Shown here: positions 16,809 through 26,204 of the stretch, one piece after another
How positions within the stretch are numbered: position 1 is the first letter of the stretch
How the letters are laid out: every line of letters begins with the position of its first letter
Assembly: GCF_013820765.1 (NCBI RefSeq)
Contig: NZ_JABJVM010000004.1
Location: 62,001-126,000 of the forward strand
Source of the DNA: Paenilisteria rustica
Lineage (GTDB): Bacteria > Bacillota > Bacilli > Lactobacillales > Listeriaceae
Direction: 5' to 3'
Length of the DNA stretch: 64,000 nt
Translations under genes and position numbers: made by a program
Notes under the pieces: generated by a model
What the model was told of the DNA's origin: nothing
Databases searched by the model: none
The model's input: only the letters and a program-made list of their open reading frames with translations

Positions 16809-17855
16809 TTATAACTTCTCTTGTAAAAATTCACTGATCAATTCATACGTCTCATCCGTTGCAGCAGAAGGCGTACTCATGAAGCCATGTGTTACCTTCT
16901 CCAAACGTTTCGCGTAAACTGGAACGCCAGCATCTTTTAATTTCTCAGCATAAGCTTCACCTTGATCGCGCAATGGATCGTATTCAGCAGTCGCCACAAA
17001 TGCTACTGGTAAGTCAGAAATATCTTTACTACGAATCGGTGCAACAAGTGGATCATATTTGCGATCGCCAGCACCGGATAAGTAAAGTTTGAAATATTTA
17101 TCCAGTGATTCTTTCGTCAAAACATAGCCTTCCGCGAACTCATCCATGGACGGATAAAGTACCGAAGCATCTCTTGAGAAAATATCAACAGGCGGATACA
17201 GCAAAATTTGTTTGGAAATATTCGGTGTTCCTTTTGATTTAGCTAACTGGGCAACAACGGCCGCGATATTCCCGCCGGCGCTATCCCCTGCAACAACAAT
17301 ATCTTTTGATTTCGCACGTAAACTCGTTAAATGCTTCGAAACCCAAGCTACCGTCGCATATGCGTCTTCAATCGCTGCTGGGAACGGATTTTCAGGTGCT
17401 AAACGATAATCCACCGAAATCACGCGATATCCAGTTGTTTGGACTAATTTACGAGCAATGCCATCTGTTGTTTGTACGCTACCAGTTACAAAGCCGCCAC
17501 CATGGAAATATACCATCAATGGATACGGGCCATCAGCTTCTGGTGAATAAATACGAAGACTGATTTTGCCGCCGGGGCCATCGATTTTCTTATTTTCAAT
17601 TTCGCCGACTTCGATATCTTTCGCTGCTGGAAGTGCTTTTTCAGCTAGGCGGATGTATTTGTAACGGGAATCTACATCCGATAGTGGTGCTGTCTTTTTC
17701 ACATAATCTTGTGCTGCTTCTTCTAGATTGTCAAGAACCTTTGGATCGTACTCCCGTTTACCGACTGCCTTCTTGTAAATAAAGAAAATAGCAACCAATG
17801 GTAACAATACAATACTGACTAAAACAATTCCAATCCATTTCAATGTCTGTTTCAA
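16809..17855 (-). CDS. Membrane-anchored alpha/beta hydrolase (HSL-type esterase/lipase)
   Basis: 348 residues. A single N-terminal membrane anchor (about 7-27) precedes the hydrolase domain. Oxyanion motif HGGG (118-121), nucleophile elbow GDSAG with Ser about 192, and later AEYDPLRDQG and THGFMS, which carry the catalytic Asp and His. This is the hormone-sensitive-lipase family of short-chain carboxylesterases. It lies divergent from argGH, the same arrangement I recall for lmo2089-lmo2091 in L. monocytogenes. Natural substrate unknown. Confidence 0.88.
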   Translation of the reverse strand: MKQTLKWIGIVLVSIVLLPLVAIFFIYKKAVGKREYDPKVLDNLEEAAQDYVKKTAPLSDVDSRYKYIRLAEKALPAAKDIEVGEIENKKIDGPGGKISLRIYSPEADGPYPLMVYFHGGGFVTGSVQTTDGIARKLVQTTGYRVISVDYRLAPENPFPAAIEDAYATVAWVSKHLTSLRAKSKDIVVAGDSAGGNIAAVVAQLAKSKGTPNISKQILLYPPVDIFSRDASVLYPSMDEFAEGYVLTKESLDKYFKLYLSGAGDRKYDPLVAPIRSKDISDLPVAFVATAEYDPLRDQGEAYAEKLKDAGVPVYAKRLEKVTHGFMSTPSAATDETYELISEFLQEKL

Positions 17856-17997
17856 TTACGCTCACTCCTCAAATATAATCTCAAGTAATTCACCTCTTAA
17901 GTATAGCAGTTTTAAAAAATTTTAACCAATTTGTAGGCTAGGAAAACACGCAAGTTGATGCGATTCCGCTTTCGTTTTTATGGATATTTAATCATTT

Positions 17998-18051
17998 TTA
18001 TGAATAAAAATAAATAAAATAGTTGAATTAACATTAGTATGATGGTATTAT
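17998..18051 (+). promoter_or_regulatory. argGH promoter with candidate ARG box
   Basis: TTGAAT (18023-18028), 17 bp, TATTAT (18046-18051). Just upstream, TTATGAATAAAAATAAAT (17998-18015) resembles the ArgR/AhrC operator consensus CATGAATAAAAATTCAAG. Repression by an arginine regulator is expected for argGH; the box is a by-eye match. Confidence 0.5.
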
Positions 18052-18096
18052 TAGTTTTATCGAAATGTATATTTATTAATAAAAGGGGATGTAGAG

Positions 18097-19311
18097 ATGA
18101 CAAAAGAAAAAATCGTTCTTGCTTATTCTGGTGGTTTAGATACCTCCGTTGCGATTCAGTGGTTGGCCGAAGAAAATTATGACGTGATTGCCTGTTGTTT
18201 AGATGTTGGCGAAGGAAAAGACTTGGAATTTATTAAAGAAAAGGCTCTGACAGTCGGTGCATCGGCGTCATACACGATTGATGCGCGTGAGGAATTTGCG
18301 GAAGATTTCGCTTTAATCGCGTTGCAGGCCCATGCTTATTATGAAGGAAAGTATCCACTGATTTCAGCGCTCTCTCGTCCATTGATTGCGAAGAAGCTCG
18401 TGGAAGTGGCTAGACAAGAAGGTGCCGCTGCCATCGCTCACGGTTGTACTGGGAAAGGAAATGACCAAGTTCGTTTCGAAGTGGCGATCCATGCCCTAGC
18501 ACCAGATTTGAAAGTCGTTGCGCCCGTTCGTGATTGGAAATGGTCGCGTGAAGAAGAAATCGAATATGCACAAAAACATAATATCCCGGTTCCAATTGAC
18601 CTTGATAATCCGTTTTCTATCGATCAAAACTTGTGGGGACGTTCGAATGAGTGTGGCGTTTTGGAAAATCCATGGGTTGCTCCACCAGAAGCTGCGTATG
18701 ACTTAACCGTGGCGCTAGAAGACACGCCAAATACACCAGAAATCATCGAAATCGAGTTTTTAGCCGGGGTTCCGGTTGCTTTGAACGGTGAATCCCTAAG
18801 CCTCGCTGTTCTGATTCAAAAATTAAACAAGATAGCCGGCGCGCATGGGGTTGGTCGGATTGATCATATTGAAAACCGTCTTGTCGGCATTAAATCACGG
18901 GAAGTCTACGAATGCCCTGCCGCGGTTGCCCTAATTACGGCGCATAAAGAGCTGGAAGATTTGACGTTTGTTCGTGAAGTCGCGCATTTTAAACCGGTAA
19001 TCGAGCAGAAAATTAGCGAAGTTATCTATAACGCGCTTTGGTTCTCGCCGCTTACAAGTTCGCTCGTGGCCTTCTTGAAAGATACGCAAAAATATGTGAA
19101 CGGTACGATTCGGATGAAACTTTTCAAAGGACATGCGATTGTGGAAGGTCGGAAATCACCGAATTCACTTTATGACGAGAACTTGGCGACATACACTTCG
19201 GCGGATACATTCGATCAAGACGCAGCGGTTGGATTCATCAAGCTTTGGGGCTTGCCAACGAAAGTTAGCGCAGAAGTCAATGCAAAATTAAACGCGAAAA
19301 CAGAGGTGTAA
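18097..19311 (+). CDS. argG: Argininosuccinate synthase
   Basis: 404 residues, full length. Catalyses ATP-dependent condensation of citrulline and aspartate in arginine biosynthesis. N-type ATP pyrophosphatase P-loop [10 protein letters not shown] at residues 9-18; other conserved blocks are [26 protein letters not shown] and [13 protein letters not shown]. Start ATG follows AAAAGGGG. The stop is 3 bp from the argH start, so the two are one operon. Confidence 0.97.
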   Translation: MTKEKIVLAYSGGLDTSVAIQWLAEENYDVIACCLDVGEGKDLEFIKEKALTVGASASYTIDAREEFAEDFALIALQAHAYYEGKYPLISALSRPLIAKKLVEVARQEGAAAIAHGCTGKGNDQVRFEVAIHALAPDLKVVAPVRDWKWSREEEIEYAQKHNIPVPIDLDNPFSIDQNLWGRSNECGVLENPWVAPPEAAYDLTVALEDTPNTPEIIEIEFLAGVPVALNGESLSLAVLIQKLNKIAGAHGVGRIDHIENRLVGIKSREVYECPAAVALITAHKELEDLTFVREVAHFKPVIEQKISEVIYNALWFSPLTSSLVAFLKDTQKYVNGTIRMKLFKGHAIVEGRKSPNSLYDENLATYTSADTFDQDAAVGFIKLWGLPTKVSAEVNAKLNAKTEV

Positions 19312-19314
19312 ACA

Positions 19315-20685
19315 ATGGAAAAATTATGGGGCGGTCGTTTTCAAGGAAAAAGTGAGGCGTGGATCGATGAATTCGGCGCCTCGATTTCCTTTGATGCAAA
19401 ACTGGCAAAACAAGATATTACGGGAAGTTTGGCGCATGTGGCAATGCTCGGAAAATGTGGCATTATTTCAGCGGATGAAGCGGCGCAAATCACGGCTGGG
19501 CTTGAAGTTTTAGCTGGAAAATTGGCGGCTGGCGAACTGGAATTCAGTGTGGTGAACGAGGATATTCATCTGAACATCGAGAAATTGCTACATGAAGAAA
19601 TAGGCCCTGTAGCTGGGAAATTACATACGGCGCGGAGTCGGAATGATCAAGTCGCGACGGATATGCATTTGTATTTGAAGGAAGCGGTGACCGAGATTAT
19701 AGCTTCTTTGGCGCATTTGCGAACGGTGCTTGTGGTGAAAGCGGAGAGTCATGTCGAGACGATTATGCCTGGTTATACGCATTTACAGCACGCCCAACCG
19801 ATTTCTTTTGCGCATCATTTATTGGCTTACTACGGTATGTTTAGCCGTGACTTGGAGCGCTTGACGGAGAGCATGAAGCGGATTGATATTTCCCCACTTG
19901 GTTGCGCGGCGCTTGCTGGGACGACTTTTCCGATTGATCGGGCGTTTAGTGCTGAACAGCTTGGTTTTAGCGCGATGTATGATAACAGTTTGGACGGCGT
20001 TAGTGATCGCGATTTTATTATCGAATTTTTGAGTAATAGCGCCCTTTTGATGACGCATTTGTCGCGTTTTTGTGAGGAATTGATTTTGTGGACGAGTCAT
20101 GAGTTCCAGTTTGTCGAGTTGATTGATGCGTTTGCGACGGGAAGCAGTATTATGCCACAGAAAAAAAACCCCGATATGGCGGAGTTGATTCGTGGGAAAA
20201 CTGGTCGTGTTTACGGTAATTTATTCGGATTACTGACAGTCTTAAAAGGCTTACCGCTCGCGTATAACAAGGATTTGCAGGAAGATAAAGAAGGCATGTT
20301 TGACACGGTTCATACAGTGAAAACGAGCCTCGATATATTCGCTGGGATGATTGAAACAATGAAAGTCAACACGTCTGTTATGGAGCAATCGACGCAAAAA
20401 GATTTTTCCAATGCGACCGAACTTGCCGACTACCTTGCTAAAAAAGGCGTGCCGTTCCGTGAAGCCCATGAAATTGTTGGGAAACTAGTTCTCGATTGCA
20501 CGCAAAAAGGGATTTATTTGCAGGATGTCACGCTCGAAGACTATCAAGCGATTCAACCCATTATTGAGCAAGATATTTATGACGCGCTTGCCTCCTATAC
20601 CGCAGTCGCGAAACGTAATTCCTACGGTGGTACAGGTTTCGACCAGATTAGAGCCATGATTGAAAAAGCAAAACAAACGTTATAA
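19315..20685 (+). CDS. argH: Argininosuccinate lyase
   Basis: 456 residues, full length. Cleaves argininosuccinate to arginine and fumarate. The fumarase/aspartase superfamily signature [12 protein letters not shown] is intact, as are [12 protein letters not shown] and HLQHAQP. Translation start lies 3 bp after argG with AGAGGTG as ribosome site; a terminator follows. Together the pair converts citrulline to arginine; carbamoyltransferase genes are not in the window. Confidence 0.97.
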   Translation: MEKLWGGRFQGKSEAWIDEFGASISFDAKLAKQDITGSLAHVAMLGKCGIISADEAAQITAGLEVLAGKLAAGELEFSVVNEDIHLNIEKLLHEEIGPVAGKLHTARSRNDQVATDMHLYLKEAVTEIIASLAHLRTVLVVKAESHVETIMPGYTHLQHAQPISFAHHLLAYYGMFSRDLERLTESMKRIDISPLGCAALAGTTFPIDRAFSAEQLGFSAMYDNSLDGVSDRDFIIEFLSNSALLMTHLSRFCEELILWTSHEFQFVELIDAFATGSSIMPQKKNPDMAELIRGKTGRVYGNLFGLLTVLKGLPLAYNKDLQEDKEGMFDTVHTVKTSLDIFAGMIETMKVNTSVMEQSTQKDFSNATELADYLAKKGVPFREAHEIVGKLVLDCTQKGIYLQDVTLEDYQAIQPIIEQDIYDALASYTAVAKRNSYGGTGFDQIRAMIEKAKQTL

Positions 20686-20689
20686 TTAC

Positions 20690-20733
20690 AAAACGAGGAC
20701 TACCCAATTTTCAGTGGAGTCCTCGTTTTTTGT
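20690..20733 (+). terminator. Terminator of argGH
   Basis: Stem AAACGAGGACT/AGTCCTCGTTT with a 17-nt loop, followed by a T-run. Confidence 0.9.
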
Positions 20734-20809
20734 TCACTTATTTTCAATGTATACTTTTTTGTATGGATACATTACAATGATAAGGATTAAAACTAAAAGG
20801 AGTGACAAA

Positions 20810-21217
20810 ATGGTACAAGCAAAAATGGTTTTTCTAACGTTACCTGTAAAAAAATTAAACGCATCGGTGGATTTCTTCACAGCACTAGGCTTTGAATTCA
20901 ACCCACAATTCACGGATGAAAATGCGACATGCTTGATTTTAAATGATACTACAATGGTTATGTTGGTAGTAGAGGATTATTTCAAAACGTTCACGAAGAA
21001 AGAAATTTCAGACGCTACAACATCAACTGAAGCTATTCTAGGCTTTTCTGCCGATAGTCGCGAAGGTGTCGACATGTTTGTTGAAAAAGCACTCGCTTCT
21101 GGTGGTTCTGTATCCAACGAGAAAGTAGACCACGGCTTTATGTATAGCGGCAGTTTCCAAGATGTTGACGGACATTTATGGGAAGTTATGTACATGGATC
21201 CCAACTTCGTACAATAA
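20810..21217 (+). CDS. VOC family (glyoxalase/bleomycin-resistance fold) protein
   Basis: 135 residues from the ATG at 20810, which has a good AAAAGGAG site; the longer open frame runs back through the argH terminator and is rejected. One betaalphabetabetabeta module pair (LPVKKLNASVDFFTALGFEF; FQDVDGHLWEVMYMDP) of the VOC superfamily, similar to the PhnB/YycE-like uncharacterised group. Metal ligands and substrate are not assignable. Single-gene transcript between two terminators. Confidence 0.8.
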   Translation: MVQAKMVFLTLPVKKLNASVDFFTALGFEFNPQFTDENATCLILNDTTMVMLVVEDYFKTFTKKEISDATTSTEAILGFSADSREGVDMFVEKALASGGSVSNEKVDHGFMYSGSFQDVDGHLWEVMYMDPNFVQ

Positions 21218-21225
21218 AATATAAC

Positions 21226-21271
21226 AAGAGTCTTGATTACCTCAATAATAAGGTTCTCAGGACTCTTTTTA
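21226..21271 (+). terminator. Terminator of VOC gene
   Basis: Stem AAGAGTCTTGA/TCAGGACTCTT (one G-U pair), 20-nt loop, T5 run. Confidence 0.8.
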
Positions 21272-21278
21272 TATTGCT

Positions 21279-22208
21279 TTATTTTATAGTCAATGCGCTC
21301 GCCGTTTTTGTTGCCTGTGTCATCATTTCTTGAATCAGCGCGTCAACTGGCTTGATTTCTGTAATCATGCCCGTAATTTGTCCAGCCATAACCGAGCCGT
21401 TTTCCGTATCGCCTTCTTGCACGGCTTTTCGTAAAGAGCCAAGCGTCAGTTCTTCAAGCACATCGCGATCCACGTTCTCATCCTCTAAACGCTGATATTC
21501 CTTGATCATCTGATTTTTAATACTACGAACCGGAGCACCATTTCGGCGACCAGTCACGACCGTATCACGATCTTTCGCCTTCAAACACGCTAATTTAAAA
21601 TTCTCGTGAACCGGGCATTCATCCGTTGCAAGGAAACGCGTACCAATTTGCACACCTTGAGCCCCCAGCGCAAAAGCAGCCGCAATCCCGCGTCCATCAC
21701 CAATTCCACCCGCCCCAATGACCGGAATCGAAACAGCATCAACCACTTGCGGCAAAAGCGCCATCGTCGTCGTCTCACCAACATGTCCACCAGCTTCCGT
21801 GCCCTCTGCCACCACCGCATCCGCGCCGAGCTGCTCCATTTTGCGAGCAATCATCACAGACGGCACAACCGGAATAACCGTTATGCCAGCCTCTTTCCAG
21901 ATAGGCATATACGTTTTCGGCGTTCCAGCCCCAGTCGTCACTACTTTCACACCTTCTTCTATAATAACCGCCGTCAATTCCTCGATATTCGTCATCATCA
22001 GCATTAAGTTAACGCCAAACGGTTTATCCGTCAAGGCTTTTGTTTTCTGAATCTCAGCGCGCAATTCCTCTCCGCTCATACCGCCCGATGCGATAATTCC
22101 GAGTCCGCCAGCATTCGATACAGCTGCAACAAGCGGCGCCTTCGCGATTTGTGCCATCGCACCTTGCATAATAGGATATTTGATGTGTAATAATTCCGTT
22201 ATTGACAT
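21279..22208 (-). CDS. FabK/nitronate monooxygenase family flavoenzyme
   Basis: 309 residues, TIM-barrel FMN enzyme. Blocks IKYPIMQGAMAQIAKAPLVA, AVSNAGGLGIIASG, ADAVVAEGTEAGGHVGE (active-site His in AGGH), GAGGIGDGRGIAAAFALGA and GVQIGTRFLATDECPVH match enoyl-ACP reductase II (FabK) more closely than fungal-type nitronate monooxygenases. Either reduction of enoyl-ACP or detoxification of nitronates is possible; both are cytosolic. I recall the orthologue lmo0814 beside the ROK kinase lmo0813, as here. RBS GGAG with a short spacer. Confidence 0.85.
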   Translation of the reverse strand: MSITELLHIKYPIMQGAMAQIAKAPLVAAVSNAGGLGIIASGGMSGEELRAEIQKTKALTDKPFGVNLMLMMTNIEELTAVIIEEGVKVVTTGAGTPKTYMPIWKEAGITVIPVVPSVMIARKMEQLGADAVVAEGTEAGGHVGETTTMALLPQVVDAVSIPVIGAGGIGDGRGIAAAFALGAQGVQIGTRFLATDECPVHENFKLACLKAKDRDTVVTGRRNGAPVRSIKNQMIKEYQRLEDENVDRDVLEELTLGSLRKAVQEGDTENGSVMAGQITGMITEIKPVDALIQEMMTQATKTASALTIK

Positions 22209-22276
22209 GATTTTCTCCTCCGATACAGTTTTCCATAAGATCCTTACTCCATGTATATTTTCTCACAAAGATTCCT

Positions 22277-22310
22277 AAAAAACAACCACTTCTCCTAAAA
22301 ATGGCTGTCC
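22277..22310 (-). terminator. Terminator of ROK kinase gene
   Basis: Minus strand ACAGCCA, loop, TGGTTGT then TTTTTT; 7-bp stem with one G-U pair, 13 bp beyond the stop. Confidence 0.6.
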
Positions 22311-22322
22311 TTTCGTAAAAAT

Positions 22323-23195
22323 TTACGCTTCATTCTTCGTCTGCACGGCTAGCAAGATGCACCCAGTAACCCCAGCATCATCCTCCAATTTCGGCGGTAC
22401 AATATATTCCTCCAAATCCGGTAACTGAATATAGCCCGCAATCAACGTTTTTAATTTCTGACGAACGAGCGGGAAAACTTGGCGCTGCTTCATGACACCG
22501 CCCCCAATTACAATTCGTTCCGGTGACAAAATCAAACTATAATTCATCAAAGCTTGCGCGATATAATGCGCTTCCAAATTCCAAACTTCCTCATTTTCCG
22601 CTAGTTCCACGCCTTTCTTACCCCAACGTTTTTCGATAGCTCCACCTGCCGCGAGTCCTTCCAAACAATCATCATGGTACGGACAATTGCCCTGATAGCG
22701 ATCATGCTTATGTCGGCGAACCATAATATGCCCCATTTCTGGATGTGAATAACCCTCTAACATTTTGCCATTCACAACAGCACCCGCACCGATTCCCGTC
22801 CCAATCGTGATATACATACAGCTCGAAAGCCCTTCTGCCGCACCAAGTGTCACCTCGCCAAGTGCCGCTGCATTCACATCCGTCGTAAAGCCAATTGGCA
22901 CCTCAAATGCCTTTTTCAGCGCGCCAACAATATCATAATTCCGCCACGCTAATTTCGGTGTAGACGTGATGTAGCCGTATGTTGGGCTCGATTTCCGCAC
23001 ATCAATAGGACCAAATGAACCGACACCAATCGCCTCCAAATCCCCCTCATATTGCTTAAAAAACCGTTCCACAGATTTCATCGTCTCGGCCGGCTCCGTT
23101 GTAGGATACGTCTCACGCTTCAAAACCTTACCAGACGCATCTCCCACTGCCACAACAAACTTCGTACCGCCTGCCTCAATCGCTCCAAAAACCAT
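22323..23195 (-). CDS. ROK family fructokinase-like sugar kinase
   Basis: 290 residues from the ATG at 23195 (GGAG nine bases upstream). ATP-binding GAIEAGGTKFVVAVG at the N-terminus, ROK signature region with the zinc-binding cluster GHIMVRRHKHD...GNCPYHDDCLEG, and GIGAGAVVNG. The length and zinc motif fit the GmuE/ScrK group of fructokinases that phosphorylate fructose or mannose in the cytosol. No sugar transporter is adjacent, so the physiological substrate is inferred. Confidence 0.88.
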   Translation of the reverse strand: MVFGAIEAGGTKFVVAVGDASGKVLKRETYPTTEPAETMKSVERFFKQYEGDLEAIGVGSFGPIDVRKSSPTYGYITSTPKLAWRNYDIVGALKKAFEVPIGFTTDVNAAALGEVTLGAAEGLSSCMYITIGTGIGAGAVVNGKMLEGYSHPEMGHIMVRRHKHDRYQGNCPYHDDCLEGLAAGGAIEKRWGKKGVELAENEEVWNLEAHYIAQALMNYSLILSPERIVIGGGVMKQRQVFPLVRQKLKTLIAGYIQLPDLEEYIVPPKLEDDAGVTGCILLAVQTKNEA

Positions 23196-23331
23196 TCCAA
23201 TCCACTCCAATCTCATTATGTATTCGTTTACATTCTACATCAAAAAACACAACTTGAGAAGCTTATTATCTAACAATTATTATTATTGATTATATATACC
23301 TAATTTAACAGACAATTAAAGGTGAGGAAAA

Positions 23332-23874
23332 TCACTTTCTGAAAATCCAATGACACAGTCGCTCATATTGCTTAAAATACGCCGGAATCTCCTCTTTTTC
23401 TAGTCCCACGTACATATTCGCCACAATGCTCTCATTGTACCATTTCTGCAAGTCATACCCACGCTTAAAATAGCTCCAGACCTTATTTCCTTCTGAGCTC
23501 AGCGCATATTTAACCGATTGCAAATTATCCAGTTTATCCGCCACAATAATCGCTTTTTGCTCCAATGTGCCCGTGCGAACAACATCAATCGTATGAGCCT
23601 TTCGTTCCTCCCAGGTCTGCGATTTATCCTCCGTATGAGAAGCCACAAGCTCCGCAACATCCATACCAAAAGCCGCTCGAATCTCCTCCAGCGTCACCGG
23701 CGTATCCTCCACCACATCATGCAAAAATCCCGCCGCCACAACTTCTTCACGAAATCCCGCATCACGCAATATATGAGCCACATTCCGCGGATGCGTAAAA
23801 TAAGGCTCCCCTGTTATTTTACGACGCTGCGTCCGATGTGCCTGTTCTGCAAAATCACTAGCTAGCCGATACAT
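23332..23874 (-). CDS. HD domain hydrolase (RelA/SpoT-type HD fold)
   Basis: 180 residues. HD motif FLHDVVEDTPV (about 49-59) preceded by YFTHPRNVAHIL and followed by VADKLDNLQSVKYAL, the pattern of the metal-dependent HD domain of (p)ppGpp hydrolases, here without synthetase, TGS or ACT domains. It could be a small alarmone hydrolase-like protein or another nucleotide phosphohydrolase. Start ATG after GGGGGAAATGTGGG, a slightly long but usable site. Positioned between the ROK kinase and carbonic anhydrase as in L. monocytogenes (memory). Confidence 0.82.
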   Translation of the reverse strand: MYRLASDFAEQAHRTQRRKITGEPYFTHPRNVAHILRDAGFREEVVAAGFLHDVVEDTPVTLEEIRAAFGMDVAELVASHTEDKSQTWEERKAHTIDVVRTGTLEQKAIIVADKLDNLQSVKYALSSEGNKVWSYFKRGYDLQKWYNESIVANMYVGLEKEEIPAYFKQYERLCHWIFRK

Positions 23875-23896
23875 CCCACATTTCCCCCTATCTATT

Positions 23897-23929
23897 TTTT
23901 AAAAGGGCCTTGGCAATTCACCAAAGCCC
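23897..23929 (-). terminator. Terminator of carbonic anhydrase gene
   Basis: Stem GGGCTTTGG/CCAAGGCCC (minus strand, one G-U pair), 7-nt loop, then TTTTAAAA. Confidence 0.65.
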
Positions 23930-23968
23930 CAGTTTGAGTGCATTTCTCTAAAAATACAACGTCTGTCG

Positions 23969-24670
23969 TCACGCGCTGTGATGAATTTGCCTATCACCTA
24001 GCTCTTGAAGCGGTCGATTCGTATCCTCGATAATATCTTGGAAAGCTTCAAAATCTTCTTCAGCAACGCTCGTCGCGTCTCTCAGAACAATCCATGTCAC
24101 GCCTTCAAAAGTCGGTGGCGTCGTGAGTGATCCTTGATACGTAAAGTATGCCCTATTATCAGGTAAAAATCCACTAACATCTAGCGAAAGCTCTTTTTCA
24201 ATACCGAAATCAGCAAAAACCTCTGGGAAAATCGAAGCTAACTCCCCAAAATCGCTACCTTCCAATTCCTGCTCCATCCAAATCCCTAAAACGAGACGTT
24301 CACCCGCTTCATTCATATGCACCAAATGCCATTCCATCGCAAAATAATGCTCGTTTAGTGTATGTTCACTTGGGACATGACCATGAAAAGCAATCAAATT
24401 ATACCGCTGTCCACCATACGTTAATCCCTGTTCCTTACTCTGTGGAAAAAGATGTACCGAATTCTCCACACGTCTCACCGTATATTTCGTTTCCTTGTAA
24501 TCTAGTTCGAGCGGCGGAGCCCCCTGTACTTCCATCACTTTCTCCATATGAATATCAATTGGTGACTGATTCTTTCCTGTTTTCGCGATCTCATACTCAT
24601 CACAAATATGTCCCCAATAATGCGGTCCCTTTTCCCCTTTATAGGACCATTTCACAAGTGGCTCTGTCAT
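23969..24670 (-). CDS. Alpha-class carbonic anhydrase
   Basis: 233 residues. Alpha-CA blocks: WSYKGEKGPHYWGHICDEYE, NQSPIDI, the zinc region FHGHVPSEHTLNEHYFAMEW with HLVH (three His ligands), and YQGSLTTPPTFEGVTWIVL. Catalyses reversible CO2 hydration. There is no signal peptide, unusual for bacterial alpha-CAs, which are mostly exported; a cytoplasmic location is predicted. I recall lmo0811 as the orthologue. Monocistronic. Confidence 0.92.
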   Translation of the reverse strand: MTEPLVKWSYKGEKGPHYWGHICDEYEIAKTGKNQSPIDIHMEKVMEVQGAPPLELDYKETKYTVRRVENSVHLFPQSKEQGLTYGGQRYNLIAFHGHVPSEHTLNEHYFAMEWHLVHMNEAGERLVLGIWMEQELEGSDFGELASIFPEVFADFGIEKELSLDVSGFLPDNRAYFTYQGSLTTPPTFEGVTWIVLRDATSVAEEDFEAFQDIIEDTNRPLQELGDRQIHHSA

Positions 24671-24874
24671 GCATCATTCCTCTTTTCATTAAAAAATTGC
24701 GCTCTATTTTGTAATCCCTATTATGCGAATATTTCGTGAATAGTTCTTCAAGTTGTTTTTTTATGTTCTTTTTATTATACTGAAAATCCGTCAAATTGCC
24801 AGTATGTTTTCTCGAAAGTGGAAAAAACAATTTCATAAAGCCGCAAGAATCCCACTAAATAGCCAATCCTTACA

Positions 24875-24908
24875 CAAAAAAAGAAGACCACCAAAATCAG
24901 TAGTCTTC
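24875..24908 (-). terminator. Terminator of Eis-like gene
   Basis: Minus-strand stem GAAGACTACT/GGTGGTCTTC with two G-U pairs, 6-nt loop and a T7 run. Confidence 0.85.
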
Positions 24909-24914
24909 CCCCAT

Positions 24915-26129
24915 TTAAAAGTAATCTGAAAAATACGGCGTCTCATTAGGAATCATTTTCTCCAACTGCTTCACAACCGCATCGCTCGCCATTAATCGTC
25001 CAATTTTACGCAAATATTTCGGGCGTTTGTAGCCAAAAAACATGGTCGTCAGCGTCTGAATGTCAATCTCAACCGCTTCCCCATCCGCCTCTTTGACCAT
25101 CTCAAAATCACCATTTTCATGCCAAGTAAAAGCGAAAGTTCCCTGATTCCAATCCAGCAAATCATCCGTCACTCTGAAATGAAAATCCGCCTGCTTCTCC
25201 GCAAAAGGATACTTCTTGAAAAAGCCCTCCACATCAACAATCCGCGCCATATAATAAGGATGAATCGTCTCCGTAATATCACTATCCTCCATCAAAAATG
25301 CAATCGGCGCATTGGTATACATTTTCCCTTTTACATGCGTCACCATCGAGAAATGCGCACTAATAAAGTTCCACAAACCATGCCGCGCCTCTTGGGTTAA
25401 ATACACCATTTCCTTCATATGAAAAATATCATCAGCAATCCAATAATACATAAATCCTTGGGGTTCGTTCGCCTCGTCATAATACACAGCCGCAATCATC
25501 TCTTCGCGTTCCCAGCGCCAGTATTCTTCCCAGGCCAGCGAATCACGAATCATCGCAACGTGCTGATTCCGAGCAAAACGGTCATACGTTTTCAATACAT
25601 CTTCATGCTCAATATCGAGGCGCTCCACCATTCCCTTCACAGGAACATTCTCCGGAAGCTGCGTATCCTTAATCGAAAATGTCATCACGTCCGTTATAAT
25701 CTCCCAACCTTTACGGCGATAATACGGAATAGAATACGGATACAAATAAGAAATCGTCTGCTCTCGGTCGCGCATCTCCTTCAAACTTTGTCGCATCAGA
25801 CGGTGCATCAAGCCAAAGTTCGCATACTCAGGATACGTCCCAACGCCTGTCACACCGCCCATTTTATATATCTCGCCGAAAATATTCACATTCATCGGGT
25901 ACACTGCCATTTGTGAAATCAGTTTATCTCCGTCGAACCAACCGATAACGTCCGCTTTTCGTAACACGGGACGTTTTGCTTGCTCAATTTCGTCTTCCGC
26001 CCAGCCAACTTCATGAAGCTCCTGATTCGTCACCTGGAACACGTACCGCAGCAAATCATTGAATTGCGATAAGTGCTCCATCTCTAATGTTTTCATTTTC
26101 AACCTATCTTGGACATTCTGCTGCCCCAT
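24915..26129 (-). CDS. Eis-like GNAT N-acetyltransferase
   Basis: 404 residues. An N-terminal GNAT domain with acetyl-CoA region GGVTGVGTYPEYANFGLMHR (about 92-112), a second GNAT-like half, and a C-terminal SCP2-like domain (from about 300, FTWHENGDFEMVKEADGEAVEI) give the three-part Eis architecture. Eis enzymes acetylate amines, including aminoglycosides; the natural substrate here is unknown. The start could be the first ATG at 26129 or the internal MKTLEMEHL ATG (26096); AGGTAG upstream of 26129 supports the former. Lies next to an antibiotic-resistance ABC-F gene. Confidence 0.83.
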   Translation of the reverse strand: MGQQNVQDRLKMKTLEMEHLSQFNDLLRYVFQVTNQELHEVGWAEDEIEQAKRPVLRKADVIGWFDGDKLISQMAVYPMNVNIFGEIYKMGGVTGVGTYPEYANFGLMHRLMRQSLKEMRDREQTISYLYPYSIPYYRRKGWEIITDVMTFSIKDTQLPENVPVKGMVERLDIEHEDVLKTYDRFARNQHVAMIRDSLAWEEYWRWEREEMIAAVYYDEANEPQGFMYYWIADDIFHMKEMVYLTQEARHGLWNFISAHFSMVTHVKGKMYTNAPIAFLMEDSDITETIHPYYMARIVDVEGFFKKYPFAEKQADFHFRVTDDLLDWNQGTFAFTWHENGDFEMVKEADGEAVEIDIQTLTTMFFGYKRPKYLRKIGRLMASDAVVKQLEKMIPNETPYFSDYF

Positions 26130-26204
26130 ATTTTCTACCTCTCTCCTAAAAGCTTGCCAACCTACCTCTATTGTACATTGAAATCATGCCCCTTCGCAAT
26201 TCCT

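Noticed and set aside
20660-20809. Longer start of the VOC protein reaching back into argH
   Set aside because: It crosses the argGH terminator; the ATG at 20810 has a clear ribosome site.
21606-22050. Plus-strand frames inside the FabK-like gene
   Set aside because: Shadow frames with Arg/His/Asn-rich composition opposite a clearly conserved enzyme.
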